From positions 310,001 through 374,000 of the forward strand of contig NZ_JAUSRF010000002.1 of NCBI RefSeq assembly GCF_030811685.1: a stretch of DNA of 64,000 nucleotides. Reading direction: 5' to 3'. Positions 51,345 through 59,975 of the stretch are shown one piece after another. Below the pieces are notes generated by a model. It had not been told where the DNA came from. It was given only the letters and a program-made list of their open reading frames with translations, and made no database searches. Positions within the stretch are counted from its first letter, which is position 1. Every line of letters starts with the position of its first letter. A program made the position numbers and the translations under genes. Origin of the DNA: Neorhizobium huautlense (GTDB taxonomy: Bacteria; Pseudomonadota; Alphaproteobacteria; Rhizobiales; Rhizobiaceae).

Positions 51345-53267
51345 TCAGCGCGTGCAACCGCTGGCGCCGGTGATGCAGGCGGAGAGCTTGTCGGCGGTCA
51401 TGCCCTGTTGCTCCATTTCTGACTTGGTTTCCGGGTCTTCGACGGTGATCGCCCAGTCGGCTTTTCCGTCTTCCAGGGGCGCCAGAACGAGTTCACCCGG
51501 TTTCTTTTCGTCGCGCGCATGATGGATCAGCATCTTCTGGGTCTTCCACATGAGCATGCCGCTGGTTTCGAAGGTGATCTTGGTGTTGCGTTCCGATACC
51601 TGGCAGACGAGGTCGCGGACCTTCACATTGCCGTCGCCGCCGAGCTTTGCGACGAGGATGGTGCTGTCGAGCAGGTCGTCACCGGCGCCCGATGCCGTCA
51701 GGGCCGCATTGCAACGCAGGTCCGCCGCACGTTTTTGCAGGGCGTTCTGTTTTGTCTGGCAGAGCTGGTAGACCGGCATGGCCGCGTTGCGGCGCATGTC
51801 GCTCGGCAGGGTCTGGCACAGTTCCAGGGCCTTTTCGGCCTCCGGCGTATCCGGCTCGACATTGACGAAGGCGGCCTCGATCTTCTCGACGGCCGCAGCC
51901 GACTGTTTCGTCGCGACGCCTTCCAGCGCCGTTTCGCAGCGATCACGAATGGTTTTCGTGCGGTCGTTGGGAAGGCTGTAGAGGCCGCGCAGGCCGCTGC
52001 ACACCTCATCCAGCTTCTTGCCGCTCTCGGGCTGGTCAGGGGTATAGGCGGCGGCAATCGTGTCGATTTCGGCAACCGCACCGTCAAAAACTTCCGTACG
52101 GCGTATGTCGAGCGGCTGTTCGACGAAACGCGCCACCAGATCGGACTGTCCCCAGCCTGTGGAAATGCCCTTCAGGTCTGGCTTCAGGTTGTTCGTCTCA
52201 ATCAGCGTGGCAGCATTGGCCGGCATCGCGGCCAGCCGCTGCTGTTCCTTGCGCAGCGCGCCGATCAGCTCCTGCCGCTCCTGTATTTTCGGCCATTGCG
52301 ACACGAGCCGCTTTGAATAGTCTTCCGGCATGGCCGGGCATGCGGGGGCGGCCGCCAGATAACGTTCGGCGATGTCGCGTGTCCAGTAATCGAAAGGCAC
52401 GCTGGTCGCCAGTTCCAGCTTGTCCAGATTGAACCCTTGGTTGACACCCTGCAGGACGGTGAAGCGGCTGCACATCTCGGTGGCATCGCCCTGGTAGAGA
52501 TCGCTGGCCGGCTGGCCACCGGCCACGACGATGCGGTCAGCGCTGGCGCTGAGCAGTTTCAGGGCGGCGGAAAGATAATCGTCGTTGCGGGTCAGGCCGG
52601 CAAGATTGTCGGAGAAGGTCGTGTTGAGGGTTTCGGCAAACACCGTGCGGTCTGCGGGCGTGGCAACCGGCAGCGCGGAAAGATCGGCGACAACCTTGTC
52701 CTGATAACGTTTCCAGAAGCTGCCCATGCCTTCCCGATAACGCTTCATATAGGCCTGCCGGTCAAGCTGCGGCAGGGTGAATTCGATCGGCACCTGTTTC
52801 GACAGGTCTTCCACGCGCGCGACGGCAGCAGCGTCCGGGGCGGGCGTTTCCAGCGCGGTGAACAGGGCGTCGAAACGTTCGCGCGGGGTTTCTGCGCGCG
52901 TGACGGTGAATTGCTGGCATTCGTGGCCCGGCGCGCCTTTCAGCCATGCGGCGCGGATCGTTCTGCCTTCGGCTGCCACCGCCAATCGGGGATTGCCCTT
53001 TTCATCGGCCAGCACATTGCCATCCGCGGTGCTGGTCTCGACCATGTCGATCCATCGCACATAGCTATCGCCGGAAACCTGGTAATAAACCGTGGTCTTG
53101 ATCTTGCCGGTCAGATCTTTCGAGATCTTCCAGTCGGTCAGGTAGTTTTCCGAATGGCAGGCGAAGCGGCCGGAATAATAGACATTATCGGCATCGCTGG
53201 CATGTGCCGCAGAGGCGGCGAGCAGTGCGGCGGATGCATAAAGGGACACGAGAAGCGGGCGCATCAA
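51345..53267 (-). CDS. Large exported protein of an envelope operon, unknown function
   Basis: This 640-residue protein starts with a clear Sec signal (MMRPLLVSLYASAALLAASA, cleavage near AHA-SD). The mature protein is rich in helices, with a Cys-containing N-terminal beta region (YYSGRFACHSENYL, GHECQQFTV) and a C-terminal end with ACITGASGCTR. The N-terminal and C-terminal beta portions resemble each other (both report on ionic strands ending K-T-T-V-Y / H-H-A-R-D), suggesting a repeated lipid- or protein-binding domain, but this is inference. It lies 62 bases before the next gene in the operon. Confidence 0.72.
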   Translation of the reverse strand: MMRPLLVSLYASAALLAASAAHASDADNVYYSGRFACHSENYLTDWKISKDLTGKIKTTVYYQVSGDSYVRWIDMVETSTADGNVLADEKGNPRLAVAAEGRTIRAAWLKGAPGHECQQFTVTRAETPRERFDALFTALETPAPDAAAVARVEDLSKQVPIEFTLPQLDRQAYMKRYREGMGSFWKRYQDKVVADLSALPVATPADRTVFAETLNTTFSDNLAGLTRNDDYLSAALKLLSASADRIVVAGGQPASDLYQGDATEMCSRFTVLQGVNQGFNLDKLELATSVPFDYWTRDIAERYLAAAPACPAMPEDYSKRLVSQWPKIQERQELIGALRKEQQRLAAMPANAATLIETNNLKPDLKGISTGWGQSDLVARFVEQPLDIRRTEVFDGAVAEIDTIAAAYTPDQPESGKKLDEVCSGLRGLYSLPNDRTKTIRDRCETALEGVATKQSAAAVEKIEAAFVNVEPDTPEAEKALELCQTLPSDMRRNAAMPVYQLCQTKQNALQKRAADLRCNAALTASGAGDDLLDSTILVAKLGGDGNVKVRDLVCQVSERNTKITFETSGMLMWKTQKMLIHHARDEKKPGELVLAPLEDGKADWAITVEDPETKSEMEQQGMTADKLSACITGASGCTR

Positions 53268-53341
53268 AAACTCTTTCGATGAAAAGGGGAAGGGCGGACG
53301 CTTGCTGCTCGCAACCGACCGCCGTCTTGAAATGAAGAATA

Positions 53342-53722
53342 TCAGCGTGCCGACGCCATCCAGCCGTCATCGGTCTGCATGACGCGCAGCGGAACCGCCA
53401 TGGTCTGGCCCGCCTTGCCGAACATGCCGCCGACCATCGTGTAGCGCACATTGCAGATGTAGGCCTTCTTGCCGCTTTCCTCGCAGCTGACCTTTTCCAG
53501 ATCGGTGACCTCGGTCGGCATCATTCCGGTCATCGGGTTTTTCATGGCCCCGCCGCCAAACGCACCGGAAAGCTGGTTCAGCTGTTGCGTTTCCATCTCG
53601 ATTGCGCGGTTGAGCGCATCGGTAATGTCGCTGGCGGAAGGCTCCGACGAGCAGCCGGCGAGAAGAAGGACCAGGGCACAGGCCCCGGCCGATCTCAGTG
53701 CAAAATGCCTGGCAAACATCAT
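53342..53722 (-). CDS. Small lipoprotein of an envelope operon
   Basis: This 126-residue protein has the lipobox LALVLLLAGCSSEPSASDI-type sequence (Cys at about residue 24). It carries a short helical region (DALNRAIEMETQQLNQLSGA), a Met-rich segment (KNPMTGMMPTE) and two Cys (KVSCEESGKK, AYICNVRY). It should be anchored to the inner or outer membrane. The start ATG overlaps closely with the preceding membrane gene (its stop ends two bases before), so they are coupled. Function unknown. The reading extends upstream but the signal peptide fixes this start. Confidence 0.7.
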   Translation of the reverse strand: MMFARHFALRSAGACALVLLLAGCSSEPSASDITDALNRAIEMETQQLNQLSGAFGGGAMKNPMTGMMPTEVTDLEKVSCEESGKKAYICNVRYTMVGGMFGKAGQTMAVPLRVMQTDDGWMASAR

Positions 53723-53723
53723 G

Positions 53724-54071
53724 TCAGACCAGCCAGGTGGATGGCTGTGCGATGGCTTCGTCGCGGTGCAGATAAACGATGCTCTTGATGCAGCGCGCAA
53801 GATACCAGATCGAGGTGACGAAGGCGGCAAGCACGCCGATCAGGATGATGCTGAGGATCACGCTGACGACGGCGAAAAGAAGGCCCTTCCAGAAGGTGCC
53901 GATCAGATAATTGTAGTGGGAGGCCAGGAGCGGCGATGCCTTGCTACGGTCGATATAGGCAAGGATGAGGCCTGCCGGTGCGCAAAACAGCAAAAGGGCT
54001 GCTGCAACATAGCCGAGCGTCTTGGTTTCGGATTGGCCGTTTGAGGCGGGCGTGGATGTAAAGTCGATCAT
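53724..54071 (-). CDS. Small membrane protein (DUF4870-like) of an envelope operon
   Basis: This 115-residue protein has a polar N-terminus, then hydrophobic helices at about 20-41 and 62-88 with the loop DRSKASPLLASHYNYLIGTF in between. This segment recalls DUF4870-type tetraspanning-like proteins with an S-P-L-x-x-S-H-Y-N-Y pattern. It is first of the envelope operon. ATG 54071 was chosen over 54110. No function is assigned; it may help assembly of the exported partners. Confidence 0.7.
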   Translation of the reverse strand: MIDFTSTPASNGQSETKTLGYVAAALLLFCAPAGLILAYIDRSKASPLLASHYNYLIGTFWKGLLFAVVSVILSIILIGVLAAFVTSIWYLARCIKSIVYLHRDEAIAQPSTWLV

Positions 54072-54439
54072 GAAGAGGGAATCCTGAAATGAACACGAGC
54101 GAACGGTCACGTGGTGCGCCGATCATCGGCGGGTTCCCTGTCATGGCTGATGCCTACCCCCACAATGCCTGGCCTGCGGAAAAAACGGCCGGACAACAAG
54201 CGACTGACCTGACAATCGCTTGCCTGCCTTTATTCGACCAAAAGTTTTAATCGGTCGGAAATTCGCCTGGGGGTTTTTACCGTACGCGCAATGATTGCGC
54301 GCCCTAAGCGACTGTTATGGCGAACGAAAGATGAAGGCGGGGGAGTGAGGCGGTGCATGTCCTTTCGGCGGGACGCCTGACAGCACGGAACCCCGGCGAT
54401 TGGTATCGCCGAGGCTCTCACGGGCTGTGGGGACAGCCT
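54072..54439. other. Intergenic region between the envelope operon and the outer membrane protein gene
   Basis: About 370 bases with no gene I can support. It should hold the promoter of the minus-strand envelope operon. Hairpins lie at its right end: CGGCGAT (54394-54400) / ATCGCCG (54405-54411) with a 4-base loop, and GGCTGT (54423-54428) / ACAGCC (54433-54438). These may end the outer membrane protein transcript. Confidence 0.45.
54394..54411 (-). terminator. Putative terminator of the outer membrane protein gene
   Basis: A perfect 7-bp G/C-rich stem with a TGGT loop lies 29 bases after the stop. No T-run follows on the minus strand, so the call is weak. Confidence 0.35.
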
Positions 54440-55084
54440 CTAGAACTTGATGGCGATGCCGGCTTTCACGACGTGCTGATCGAGATCGACATTGAGGCCC
54501 GGCGCAATCTCTTTGTCGCCGAAATTGTTGTAGCGATATTCGCCGCGAATGAAGACATCGTCGGTGACGGCATAATCGACGCCGGCGCCGATCGTCCAGC
54601 CGCTGAAGGTTTCGCTTTCCTTGTCGAACGGGGTTTCCAGATAGGCGCGTGTCGCCGTCCAGCCGCCTGCGCCATAAATCAGGGCGCGATCGAAAGCGTA
54701 ACCGAGGCGTCCGCGCACGGAGCCCGACCATTCCGTGCCTGCTTCAAGGCCGGGTAGGCCGAACAGATCGTCCTGTTCGTTCCAGTTGTAGTCCGCATCG
54801 CCTTCGATGCCGAGGACGAAGCCATTGCTGAACTGCCAGTTGTAACCGACGAAGCCGCCGAAAATGCCGCCGTTGAAATCCTCGGTCGCGCTGCCAAACC
54901 CGGTCGAGAAGTCGGCATCGAGCCATCCGCCGCCGCCCTGAATACCGACATAGGCGCCGGACCAGCTGAAGGGCGCGATCTCGACCGCGGCGGGCGCCTG
55001 CGGGATCTGCTGGACGGCATCCGCTGCGAAGACTGACGTCGAGGCAGAAAGGGCAAGCAATGCGATTGCAGTTATCTTGAACAT
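54440..55084 (-). CDS. Outer membrane beta-barrel protein, Omp25/Omp31-like
   Basis: This 214-residue protein has a Sec signal (MFKITAIALLALSASTSVFA, cleavage before ADAV). An 8-stranded barrel follows with FSWSGAYVGIQGGGGW near its start and alternating strands ending in GIAIKF, the typical C-terminal aromatic. The pattern fits the Omp25/Omp31/RopB family of rhizobia and brucellae. ATG 55084 is set by GGGAGG. The frame continues to 55369 but the region is A/T-rich and non-coding. It is probably abundant in the outer membrane. Confidence 0.88.
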   Translation of the reverse strand: MFKITAIALLALSASTSVFAADAVQQIPQAPAAVEIAPFSWSGAYVGIQGGGGWLDADFSTGFGSATEDFNGGIFGGFVGYNWQFSNGFVLGIEGDADYNWNEQDDLFGLPGLEAGTEWSGSVRGRLGYAFDRALIYGAGGWTATRAYLETPFDKESETFSGWTIGAGVDYAVTDDVFIRGEYRYNNFGDKEIAPGLNVDLDQHVVKAGIAIKF

Positions 55085-55411
55085 GGTATCCTCCCGAAAC
55101 CGATGTTCCTTTTTATTCTTTCTCTGCCCCAAAAGATGTAGCGAAGTTGCCACATAGATTCGAATATTCTTATTTAGTAATTTTAGTTTAAAGCAATGTT
55201 GTAATATTGGCTGATGCTGTGCATCGGTGCTGTTTATTCTTTTTAATGTGACTTTTTGTCGTTTTTTATGCGCGTGGCAGTGGGGATGAGTGGGAGCGAA
55301 AACAGGTATCCTATCGGCAGTTCGGGGGAGGGGAATTGCCGCCGGTATGACGTGCCGGACGAGGTTCAATGAACCTCTAGGTCAGTATGTCGTGTCGAGG
55401 CCCAAAAATGC
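55085..55411. other. A/T-rich upstream region of the outer membrane protein gene
   Basis: About 330 bases between the outer membrane protein start and the tRNA terminator. The stretch 55110-55280 is much richer in A/T than the rest of the window, as expected of a strong promoter with a long leader. No clear -35/-10 pair stands out. No gene is seen; the region may also hold small-RNA target sites in the leader. Confidence 0.4.
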
Positions 55412-55434
55412 AAAAAGCCCTGTGTGAACAGGGC
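55412..55434 (-). terminator. Terminator of tRNA-Val
   Basis: On the minus strand GCCCTGT (rc 55428-55434) pairs with ACAGGGC (rc 55417-55423) around a 4-base loop and is followed by TTTTT (55416-55412). It ends 17 bases after the tRNA. Confidence 0.82.
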
Positions 55435-55450
55435 CTTGCAAGGGTACGGA

Positions 55451-55525
<75 letters not shown>

Positions 55526-55627
55526 TTCCGTGAGGCGGCATAGACCATATGGCCGTGCCGCCGTCAACTGGTTTTGTGTCGATTTTTTGAAGTTTTTTCA
55601 AACCCCTTATGACACAAGGCTTTTGCC

Positions 55628-55990
55628 TCAGGCGGCGTCCAGCATCTTGTTCACTTCTTCCACAAGGTCACGCAGGTGGAAGGGTTTGGAGAGCACTTTC
55701 GCGTCCTTCGGAGCCTTCGAATCTGCGTTCAGCGCAACGGCCGCGAAGCCGGTGATGAACATCACCTTCAAATCCGGGTCGAGTTCGGTGGCGCGGCGGG
55801 CAAGTTCGATGCCGTCCATTTCCGGCATGACGATATCGGTCAGCAGAAGCGAGAAGGGCTCTTCGCGCAGGCGGTCGTAAGCGCTGGCGCCGTTGTCGAA
55901 GGACGACACTTTGTAGCCGGCCTTTTCAAGCGCCTTCACCAGGAAGCGGCGCATGTCGTTATCGTCTTCAGCAAGAAGGATTTTTTGCAT
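55628..55990 (-). CDS. cpdR: Single-domain response regulator CpdR
   Basis: This 120-residue receiver domain has the acidic pocket EDD (8-10), phosphorylated Asp in LLLTDIVMPEMDG (about residue 52), Thr in MFITGFAAVA and Lys in VLSKPFHLRDL. There is no output domain. The sequence and length match CpdR, which when unphosphorylated brings ClpXP substrates such as CtrA to the cell pole. Phosphorylation by the CckA-ChpT relay blocks it. It is divergent from the N-formylglutamate amidohydrolase-like gene, as in other rhizobia. Confidence 0.92.
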   Translation of the reverse strand: MQKILLAEDDNDMRRFLVKALEKAGYKVSSFDNGASAYDRLREEPFSLLLTDIVMPEMDGIELARRATELDPDLKVMFITGFAAVALNADSKAPKDAKVLSKPFHLRDLVEEVNKMLDAA

Positions 55991-56191
55991 CGTCTTGAAA
56001 AACCGTCAGTGGGTCGTGTTTAAAATTTGGCTCTTAGCCCTACATTAGCCATTTCGCGGTAAAGAACCGGTGAAGGCGTGTAGAGTGCCATTGGTGGGTC
56101 ATTACATAGTATGGACTTCACCGCTGGCAACTGGCAACATGACGTTACGAACAAGTTACCGATATGGTAAAGGCGGCTTCGGATAAGGTGG

Positions 56192-57076
56192 ATGGGCGGA
56201 GTGACGGGCGGAATCGACCTATTCGAGGTGAGGGAGCCGACGTCGCAGACCATTCCCTTCGTCTTCAATTCACCCCATAGCGGACGGCATTACCCCGCCC
56301 AGTTCTTAAGCGAGTCGCGGCTTGACGAGATGGGGATCAGGCGCTCCGAAGATCATTATGTCGATGAGCTGTTTTCGCATGCGCCCAATCTCGGGGCGCC
56401 GCTGCTGCTTGCGCATTTCCCGCGCGCCTATCTCGATGTGAACCGCGAGCCTTACGAGCTCGACCCGCGCATGTTCGATGGCGCGTTGCCGCCTTACGTC
56501 AATATCGGCTCCATGCGGGTGGCCGGCGGGCTCGGCACCATTCCGCGGATCGTCGCGGAAAACATGGAGATTTATCGCCGCCGCCTCACGGTGGAGGAGG
56601 GGATTTCGCGCATCGAGACGATCTACAAGCCCTATCACGCCTGCCTACGCCGGCTGATTGCCCGCACCCATGCGGCATTCGGCATGTCGGTGCTGATCGA
56701 CTGCCATTCCATGCCCGGCAATATCCGCCTTTCCGGTTCGGATATCCGCCCGGATTTCATCATCGGTGATCGTTACGGCACCAGTGCCGCCGCCGAGTTG
56801 TCTCGCGCGGCGATGTATTTTCTCGAGGGGCTCGGTTTTACCGCCGTGCGCAACAAGCCTTATGCCGGTGGTTTCATCACCGAGCATTACGGCCGGCCGG
56901 TGCGCGGACTGCATGCGCTGCAGATCGAGATAAACCGCGCGCTTTATATCGACGAAGTGACGCTGAAAAAACGGCCGGATTTCGATGATCTGGCGCGTGC
57001 GCTCACCGAATTCATGGGCTCGATGGCGGATTATGCCGCCGAGTTCGGCCCTGATTCGGCTCTGGCTGCCGAATAA
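56192..57076 (+). CDS. N-formylglutamate amidohydrolase family protein
   Basis: This 294-residue protein shows the family signature FNSPHSGRHYPAQF (about residues 25-38), the zinc-site blocks SEDHYVDELF (about 52-61) and VLIDCHSMPG (about 166-175) with His and Asp ligands, and FITEHYGRP. It hydrolyses N-formylglutamate in histidine degradation, or related amides. No hut genes are adjacent. In rhizobia it commonly faces cpdR, as here, which suggests a conserved locus rather than a pathway link. ATG 56192 is preceded by AAGGTGG. Confidence 0.85.
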   Translation: MGGVTGGIDLFEVREPTSQTIPFVFNSPHSGRHYPAQFLSESRLDEMGIRRSEDHYVDELFSHAPNLGAPLLLAHFPRAYLDVNREPYELDPRMFDGALPPYVNIGSMRVAGGLGTIPRIVAENMEIYRRRLTVEEGISRIETIYKPYHACLRRLIARTHAAFGMSVLIDCHSMPGNIRLSGSDIRPDFIIGDRYGTSAAAELSRAAMYFLEGLGFTAVRNKPYAGGFITEHYGRPVRGLHALQIEINRALYIDEVTLKKRPDFDDLARALTEFMGSMADYAAEFGPDSALAAE

Positions 57077-57138
57077 CTCTTCTCATTTTCCAGATTTCTT
57101 TCGGACGCTTCCCGGCGAGGCTGCGGTTTTGCACGGCC

Positions 57139-57215
57139 AAAAAAAACCGCGCTCGAGGCGCGGTCAAGTCTAGGGAGGAAACACCCAAGGAGGGTATTAC
57201 AGTCCGAAGACTGCG
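57139..57215 (-). ncRNA. Putative anti-Shine-Dalgarno small RNA (alpha-r14/NfeR1-like)
   Basis: From a predicted start near 57215 the minus strand gives an RNA of about 77 bases. It has a CAGTC-TTCG-GACTG hairpin (57213-57200) with a UUCG tetraloop, then an ACCC/GGGT hairpin whose loop exposes CCTCCTT (57193-57187). A single-stranded CCTCCC (57178-57173) follows. It ends in a terminator, ACCGCG (57164-57159) / CGCGGT (57151-57146), with eight T (57146-57139). Two exposed anti-SD motifs plus this layout match the alpha-r14 family of rhizobial trans-acting sRNAs. Assignment is by recall and needs a covariance search. Confidence 0.75.
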
Positions 57216-57221
57216 AGAAGA

Positions 57222-57250
57222 AAACTACTCCCGCATTGCACAATCGTCAA
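57222..57250 (-). promoter_or_regulatory. Promoter of the aSD small RNA
   Basis: TTGACG (57250-57245) and TAGTTT (57227-57222) are separated by exactly 17 bases on the minus strand. Transcription from about 57215 gives the RNA described above, with a C immediately upstream (CTTGAC) as in the rhizobial promoter consensus. Confidence 0.65.
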
Positions 57251-57360
57251 GCACAAATTTAAAATGCATAAAATATGTGCATTTGCCTATCGGATCTGCC
57301 CCGATTGGCCTCAGTCAAAAACTGTGGTCTATGGGCGGGCACACAATTTTCGGGGTGACC

Positions 57361-58134
57361 ATGCTTCCAGATCGTTCGTTTTTCGATAGGCTGGCCGATG
57401 CGGCCAAGGCCGAAACGCTGCCGCGCTTTCGCACCGGCACTTCAGTCACCAACAAGCTGGCGGGAGGTTTCGATCCGGTAACGGAAGGCGACCGGGCCGC
57501 CGAAACCGCCATCCGGGCGCTGATCGAGCAAAACTTTCCGGATCACGGCATTCTGGGGGAAGAGCACGAAAACATCGGGCTGGACCGCGAACATGTCTGG
57601 GTGATCGACCCGATCGATGGTACGCGTGCCTTCATTTCCGGCCTGCCCACATGGGGCACGCTGATCGGCCTGCGCTCGAATGGTCGCGCCTCAATGGGCA
57701 TGATGGACCAGCCGTTTACCGGTGAGCGTTATTTCGCCGATGGTGAAAAGGCGTGGTATCGCGGCCCGGACGGTGAACAGCAAATCCGCACGCGCGACTG
57801 TGGTGGATTATCGAACGCGATCCTGTTCACCACCTCGCCGCATATCTTTGAGGGCAGCGATCTCGCGGCCTATAAGGCGGTCGAGGAAAAGGTGCGGTTG
57901 TTCCGCTACGGCACCGATTGTTATGCCTATACGCTGCTGGCCGGCGGCCATATCGATCTCGTTATCGAAAACAACCTGAAGCCTTATGATGTCGGTGCGC
58001 TGATCCCGATCATCGAACAGGCGGGTGGCATTATCACCACCTGGGATGGCGGGCGGCCGGAAGAGGGCGGCAATATCATCGCCGCCGGCAGCCGTGCCGT
58101 TTATGAAGAGGCGCGGGCGCTGCTCGCCCGCTGA
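57361..58134 (+). CDS. hisN: Histidinol-phosphatase, inositol monophosphatase family (HisN)
   Basis: This 257-residue Mg2+-dependent phosphatase carries LGEEHE (residues 65-70), DPIDGT (83-88) and PYDVGALIPIIEQAGG (about 207-222), the three metal- and substrate-binding motifs of the IMPase fold. The subclass with FDPVTEGDRAAE (37-48) and the I-S-G-L-P-T-W-G-T block corresponds to HisN histidinol-phosphatase, which replaces HisB in many alphaproteobacteria. Related inositol phosphatase activity is the alternative. ATG 57361 follows GGGGTG. The frame opens from 57277, but that part overlaps the sRNA promoter region. Confidence 0.88.
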   Translation: MLPDRSFFDRLADAAKAETLPRFRTGTSVTNKLAGGFDPVTEGDRAAETAIRALIEQNFPDHGILGEEHENIGLDREHVWVIDPIDGTRAFISGLPTWGTLIGLRSNGRASMGMMDQPFTGERYFADGEKAWYRGPDGEQQIRTRDCGGLSNAILFTTSPHIFEGSDLAAYKAVEEKVRLFRYGTDCYAYTLLAGGHIDLVIENNLKPYDVGALIPIIEQAGGIITTWDGGRPEEGGNIIAAGSRAVYEEARALLAR

Positions 58135-58142
58135 TCCTCTGA

Positions 58143-59135
58143 TCAGGCCGCGGCGTCGTCGGAAACGAGTGGCGCCGCATCGCTGCCGGGGATGAAAGCC
58201 TCGATCGCCGCCAGCGCCTGGGCGCGATACACATCGTCCTCGCTGAACAGTTCGTGGCGTCCACCTATAATGTTCACCAGTTGGCCGGCGCGAAAATTGC
58301 GGGCCAGTTCCTCTTGCTTTCCGTAGGGCACGATGCCGTCGCGCATCGGCGCCAGGATCAGTGTCGGGATGGTGATGTTGGTGAGATGTGCCTGCGAGGC
58401 GATACGACGGCCCGCCTTCAGCGTTTCCTTCAGCCAGCGCATGGTCGGGGGCCCGAGTTCCAGCTCCGGAAACGTCTTGCCGATGGCGCCATTGCGGGCA
58501 AACCGTTTTGGATCCGATGTCAACGGATTGCCGGCAAATGGCCGGTTGTTCTGGTCCTTGCCGGCGGATAACTGACCAAGGCCCATATTGGTAAGTGAAC
58601 CCGCGATGAGGCGGATAAGACCTTCCGACACGGCCTGACCGGTCAGGCCCACGAATGGCGCTGCCAGCGCCATGCGATCGATGCGGTTGGTAAGCTTTGG
58701 GGCGGCGCCAAGCGCGATCAGGGCACCGGTGGAATGCGCGACAAGGAAAAACGGCAGGCGGGTATCCGGCAGCACGATCTGTTCGAGAAACAGGTCGAGG
58801 TCACGCTCATAATCGGAAAAGCGGCGCAGATGGCCCTTTTTCGGTTTTTTCAGCAATCGGTCGGAGCCGCCCTGACCGCGCAAATCGTAGGTTGCCACCC
58901 ACAGGCCCATGGCGTTGAAATCGCGGATCGTCTCGTAATATTTCTCGATGGATTCGCTGCGGCCATGCAGCAGAACGATCGTGCCGCGCGCCGGTGAAAT
59001 GTCCGAACGGAAAACGGCATAACGCAGCTTTGCGCCGCGATGGCCGGTGAAAAAACCGGCAAAATGGTTCGGCGGCACCGGATTGTCGGGTGTCGACCGC
59101 AGGATTTCGGGCGTGGTGGTTTCTGCTTCGCTCAT
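58143..59135 (-). CDS. Alpha/beta-hydrolase, lysophospholipase-like
   Basis: This 330-residue protein belongs to the serine aminopeptidase S33 / PldB class. The oxyanion segment VLLHGRSESIEKYYETI (about residues 54-70) and the nucleophile elbow VAHSTGAL (Ser near 139) are clear, with a late Asp in PMRDGIVPYG and His in GGRHELFSE. It probably hydrolyses monoacylglycerols or lysophospholipids. No signal peptide; cytoplasmic. ATG 59135 is chosen as the conserved N-terminus begins there. It converges with hisN, 8 bases between the stops. Confidence 0.87.
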   Translation of the reverse strand: MSEAETTTPEILRSTPDNPVPPNHFAGFFTGHRGAKLRYAVFRSDISPARGTIVLLHGRSESIEKYYETIRDFNAMGLWVATYDLRGQGGSDRLLKKPKKGHLRRFSDYERDLDLFLEQIVLPDTRLPFFLVAHSTGALIALGAAPKLTNRIDRMALAAPFVGLTGQAVSEGLIRLIAGSLTNMGLGQLSAGKDQNNRPFAGNPLTSDPKRFARNGAIGKTFPELELGPPTMRWLKETLKAGRRIASQAHLTNITIPTLILAPMRDGIVPYGKQEELARNFRAGQLVNIIGGRHELFSEDDVYRAQALAAIEAFIPGSDAAPLVSDDAAA

Positions 59136-59222
59136 GGCACAAGCGATAGGCGGAATGTTTTTGCGGTCAAGGGGAAATTGGTTTCGGGCACCGGCCATCG
59201 CCGGTGCCCATTGTCAAAAATA

Positions 59223-59522
59223 TCAATCGTCGCTGTCGATGGAAACCTGTTCGCCGGTTTCCGGGTTGAATTTGACCTCGATGCTGCGGCCATCCCTGTT
59301 GCGGCCGGACACTTCGTAGCAGCCGTCATCGATATCGATGTCGCGCACCTCGATGCCCATGCCGGTGGCGCGGTCGCGCATCTGGGCTTCGGTCATCCAC
59401 TTGTCGAGCTGGACATTGCCGCAGCGGCGGTCGTCGCGATCATCCGCATGGGCGATGGATAGCGGTGCAAGGGCGGTGAGCGTGGCGGCGGCAATAGTGG
59501 CGGCGAGGACGAGCTTTTTCAT
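59223..59522 (-). CDS. PepSY-domain periplasmic protein
   Basis: This 99-residue protein has a signal peptide (MKKLVLAATIAAATLTALAP, cleavage near AHA-DD) and one PepSY domain with two Cys (RRCGNV, DGCYEVSGR). W-M-T-E-A-Q-M-R-D-R-A and GRSIEVKFNPETGEQV are the domain strands. PepSY proteins bind or inhibit periplasmic partners, and some tune sensor kinases. AAGGAGA precedes ATG 59522. It is divergent from a second PepSY gene and its two-component system, 133 bases apart. Confidence 0.85.
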   Translation of the reverse strand: MKKLVLAATIAAATLTALAPLSIAHADDRDDRRCGNVQLDKWMTEAQMRDRATGMGIEVRDIDIDDGCYEVSGRNRDGRSIEVKFNPETGEQVSIDSDD

Positions 59523-59655
59523 GGGTGGTCTCCTTGGGCGTCTATGGCGGGCACCATTGCCCTGCCGATGAAGCCACCCTAAGTCACGGCCACTGATCGA
59601 TAACTGACGGCTGGTGTCAGCCAAATTTCAGTTTGGGAATGTTAGTTGTGTGTCC

Positions 59656-59970
59656 ATGTTGAACCATGTCCTCATAAAAGCGTCGCTGATTTCCGCGCTG
59701 CTGCTTGCCGCTCCGGCGGCCGGCGTTGCGAAGGATCTCGACACGCTGCGCGATGCGGTGAAGCGTGGCGATGTGCTGCCGCTTTCCGTGCTGCAGAAAA
59801 AGCTGCGCGCGCGTTATCCGGGCGATATCATCCGTGTCGAACTGGATGAGGATGACGGTCGCTTTATTTACGAATTCAAGGTGCTGCAGGCAAACGGCCG
59901 GCTTTACGAGATCGAGATGGACGCAAAGGATGGCGCCATTCTCGATGTTGACGATGATGATGACGACTGA
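59656..59970 (+). CDS. PepSY-like periplasmic protein upstream of a two-component system
   Basis: This 104-residue protein has a signal peptide (MLNHVLIKASLISALLLAAP, cleavage near GVA-KD). A single PepSY domain ends in an Asp-rich tail (DVDDDDDD). It lies 5 bases before the response regulator and is probably co-transcribed. The position recalls feuN, the small secreted inhibitor upstream of feuP in Sinorhizobium, but similarity beyond position and size is not shown. A role in modulating the sensor kinase is plausible. Confidence 0.8.
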   Translation: MLNHVLIKASLISALLLAAPAAGVAKDLDTLRDAVKRGDVLPLSVLQKKLRARYPGDIIRVELDEDDGRFIYEFKVLQANGRLYEIEMDAKDGAILDVDDDDDD

Positions 59971-59975
59971 GGCCC

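Noticed and set aside
54230..54421. A 63-residue minus-strand frame between the envelope operon and the outer membrane protein.
   Set aside because: It overlaps the terminator hairpins and has no ribosome site or coding character.
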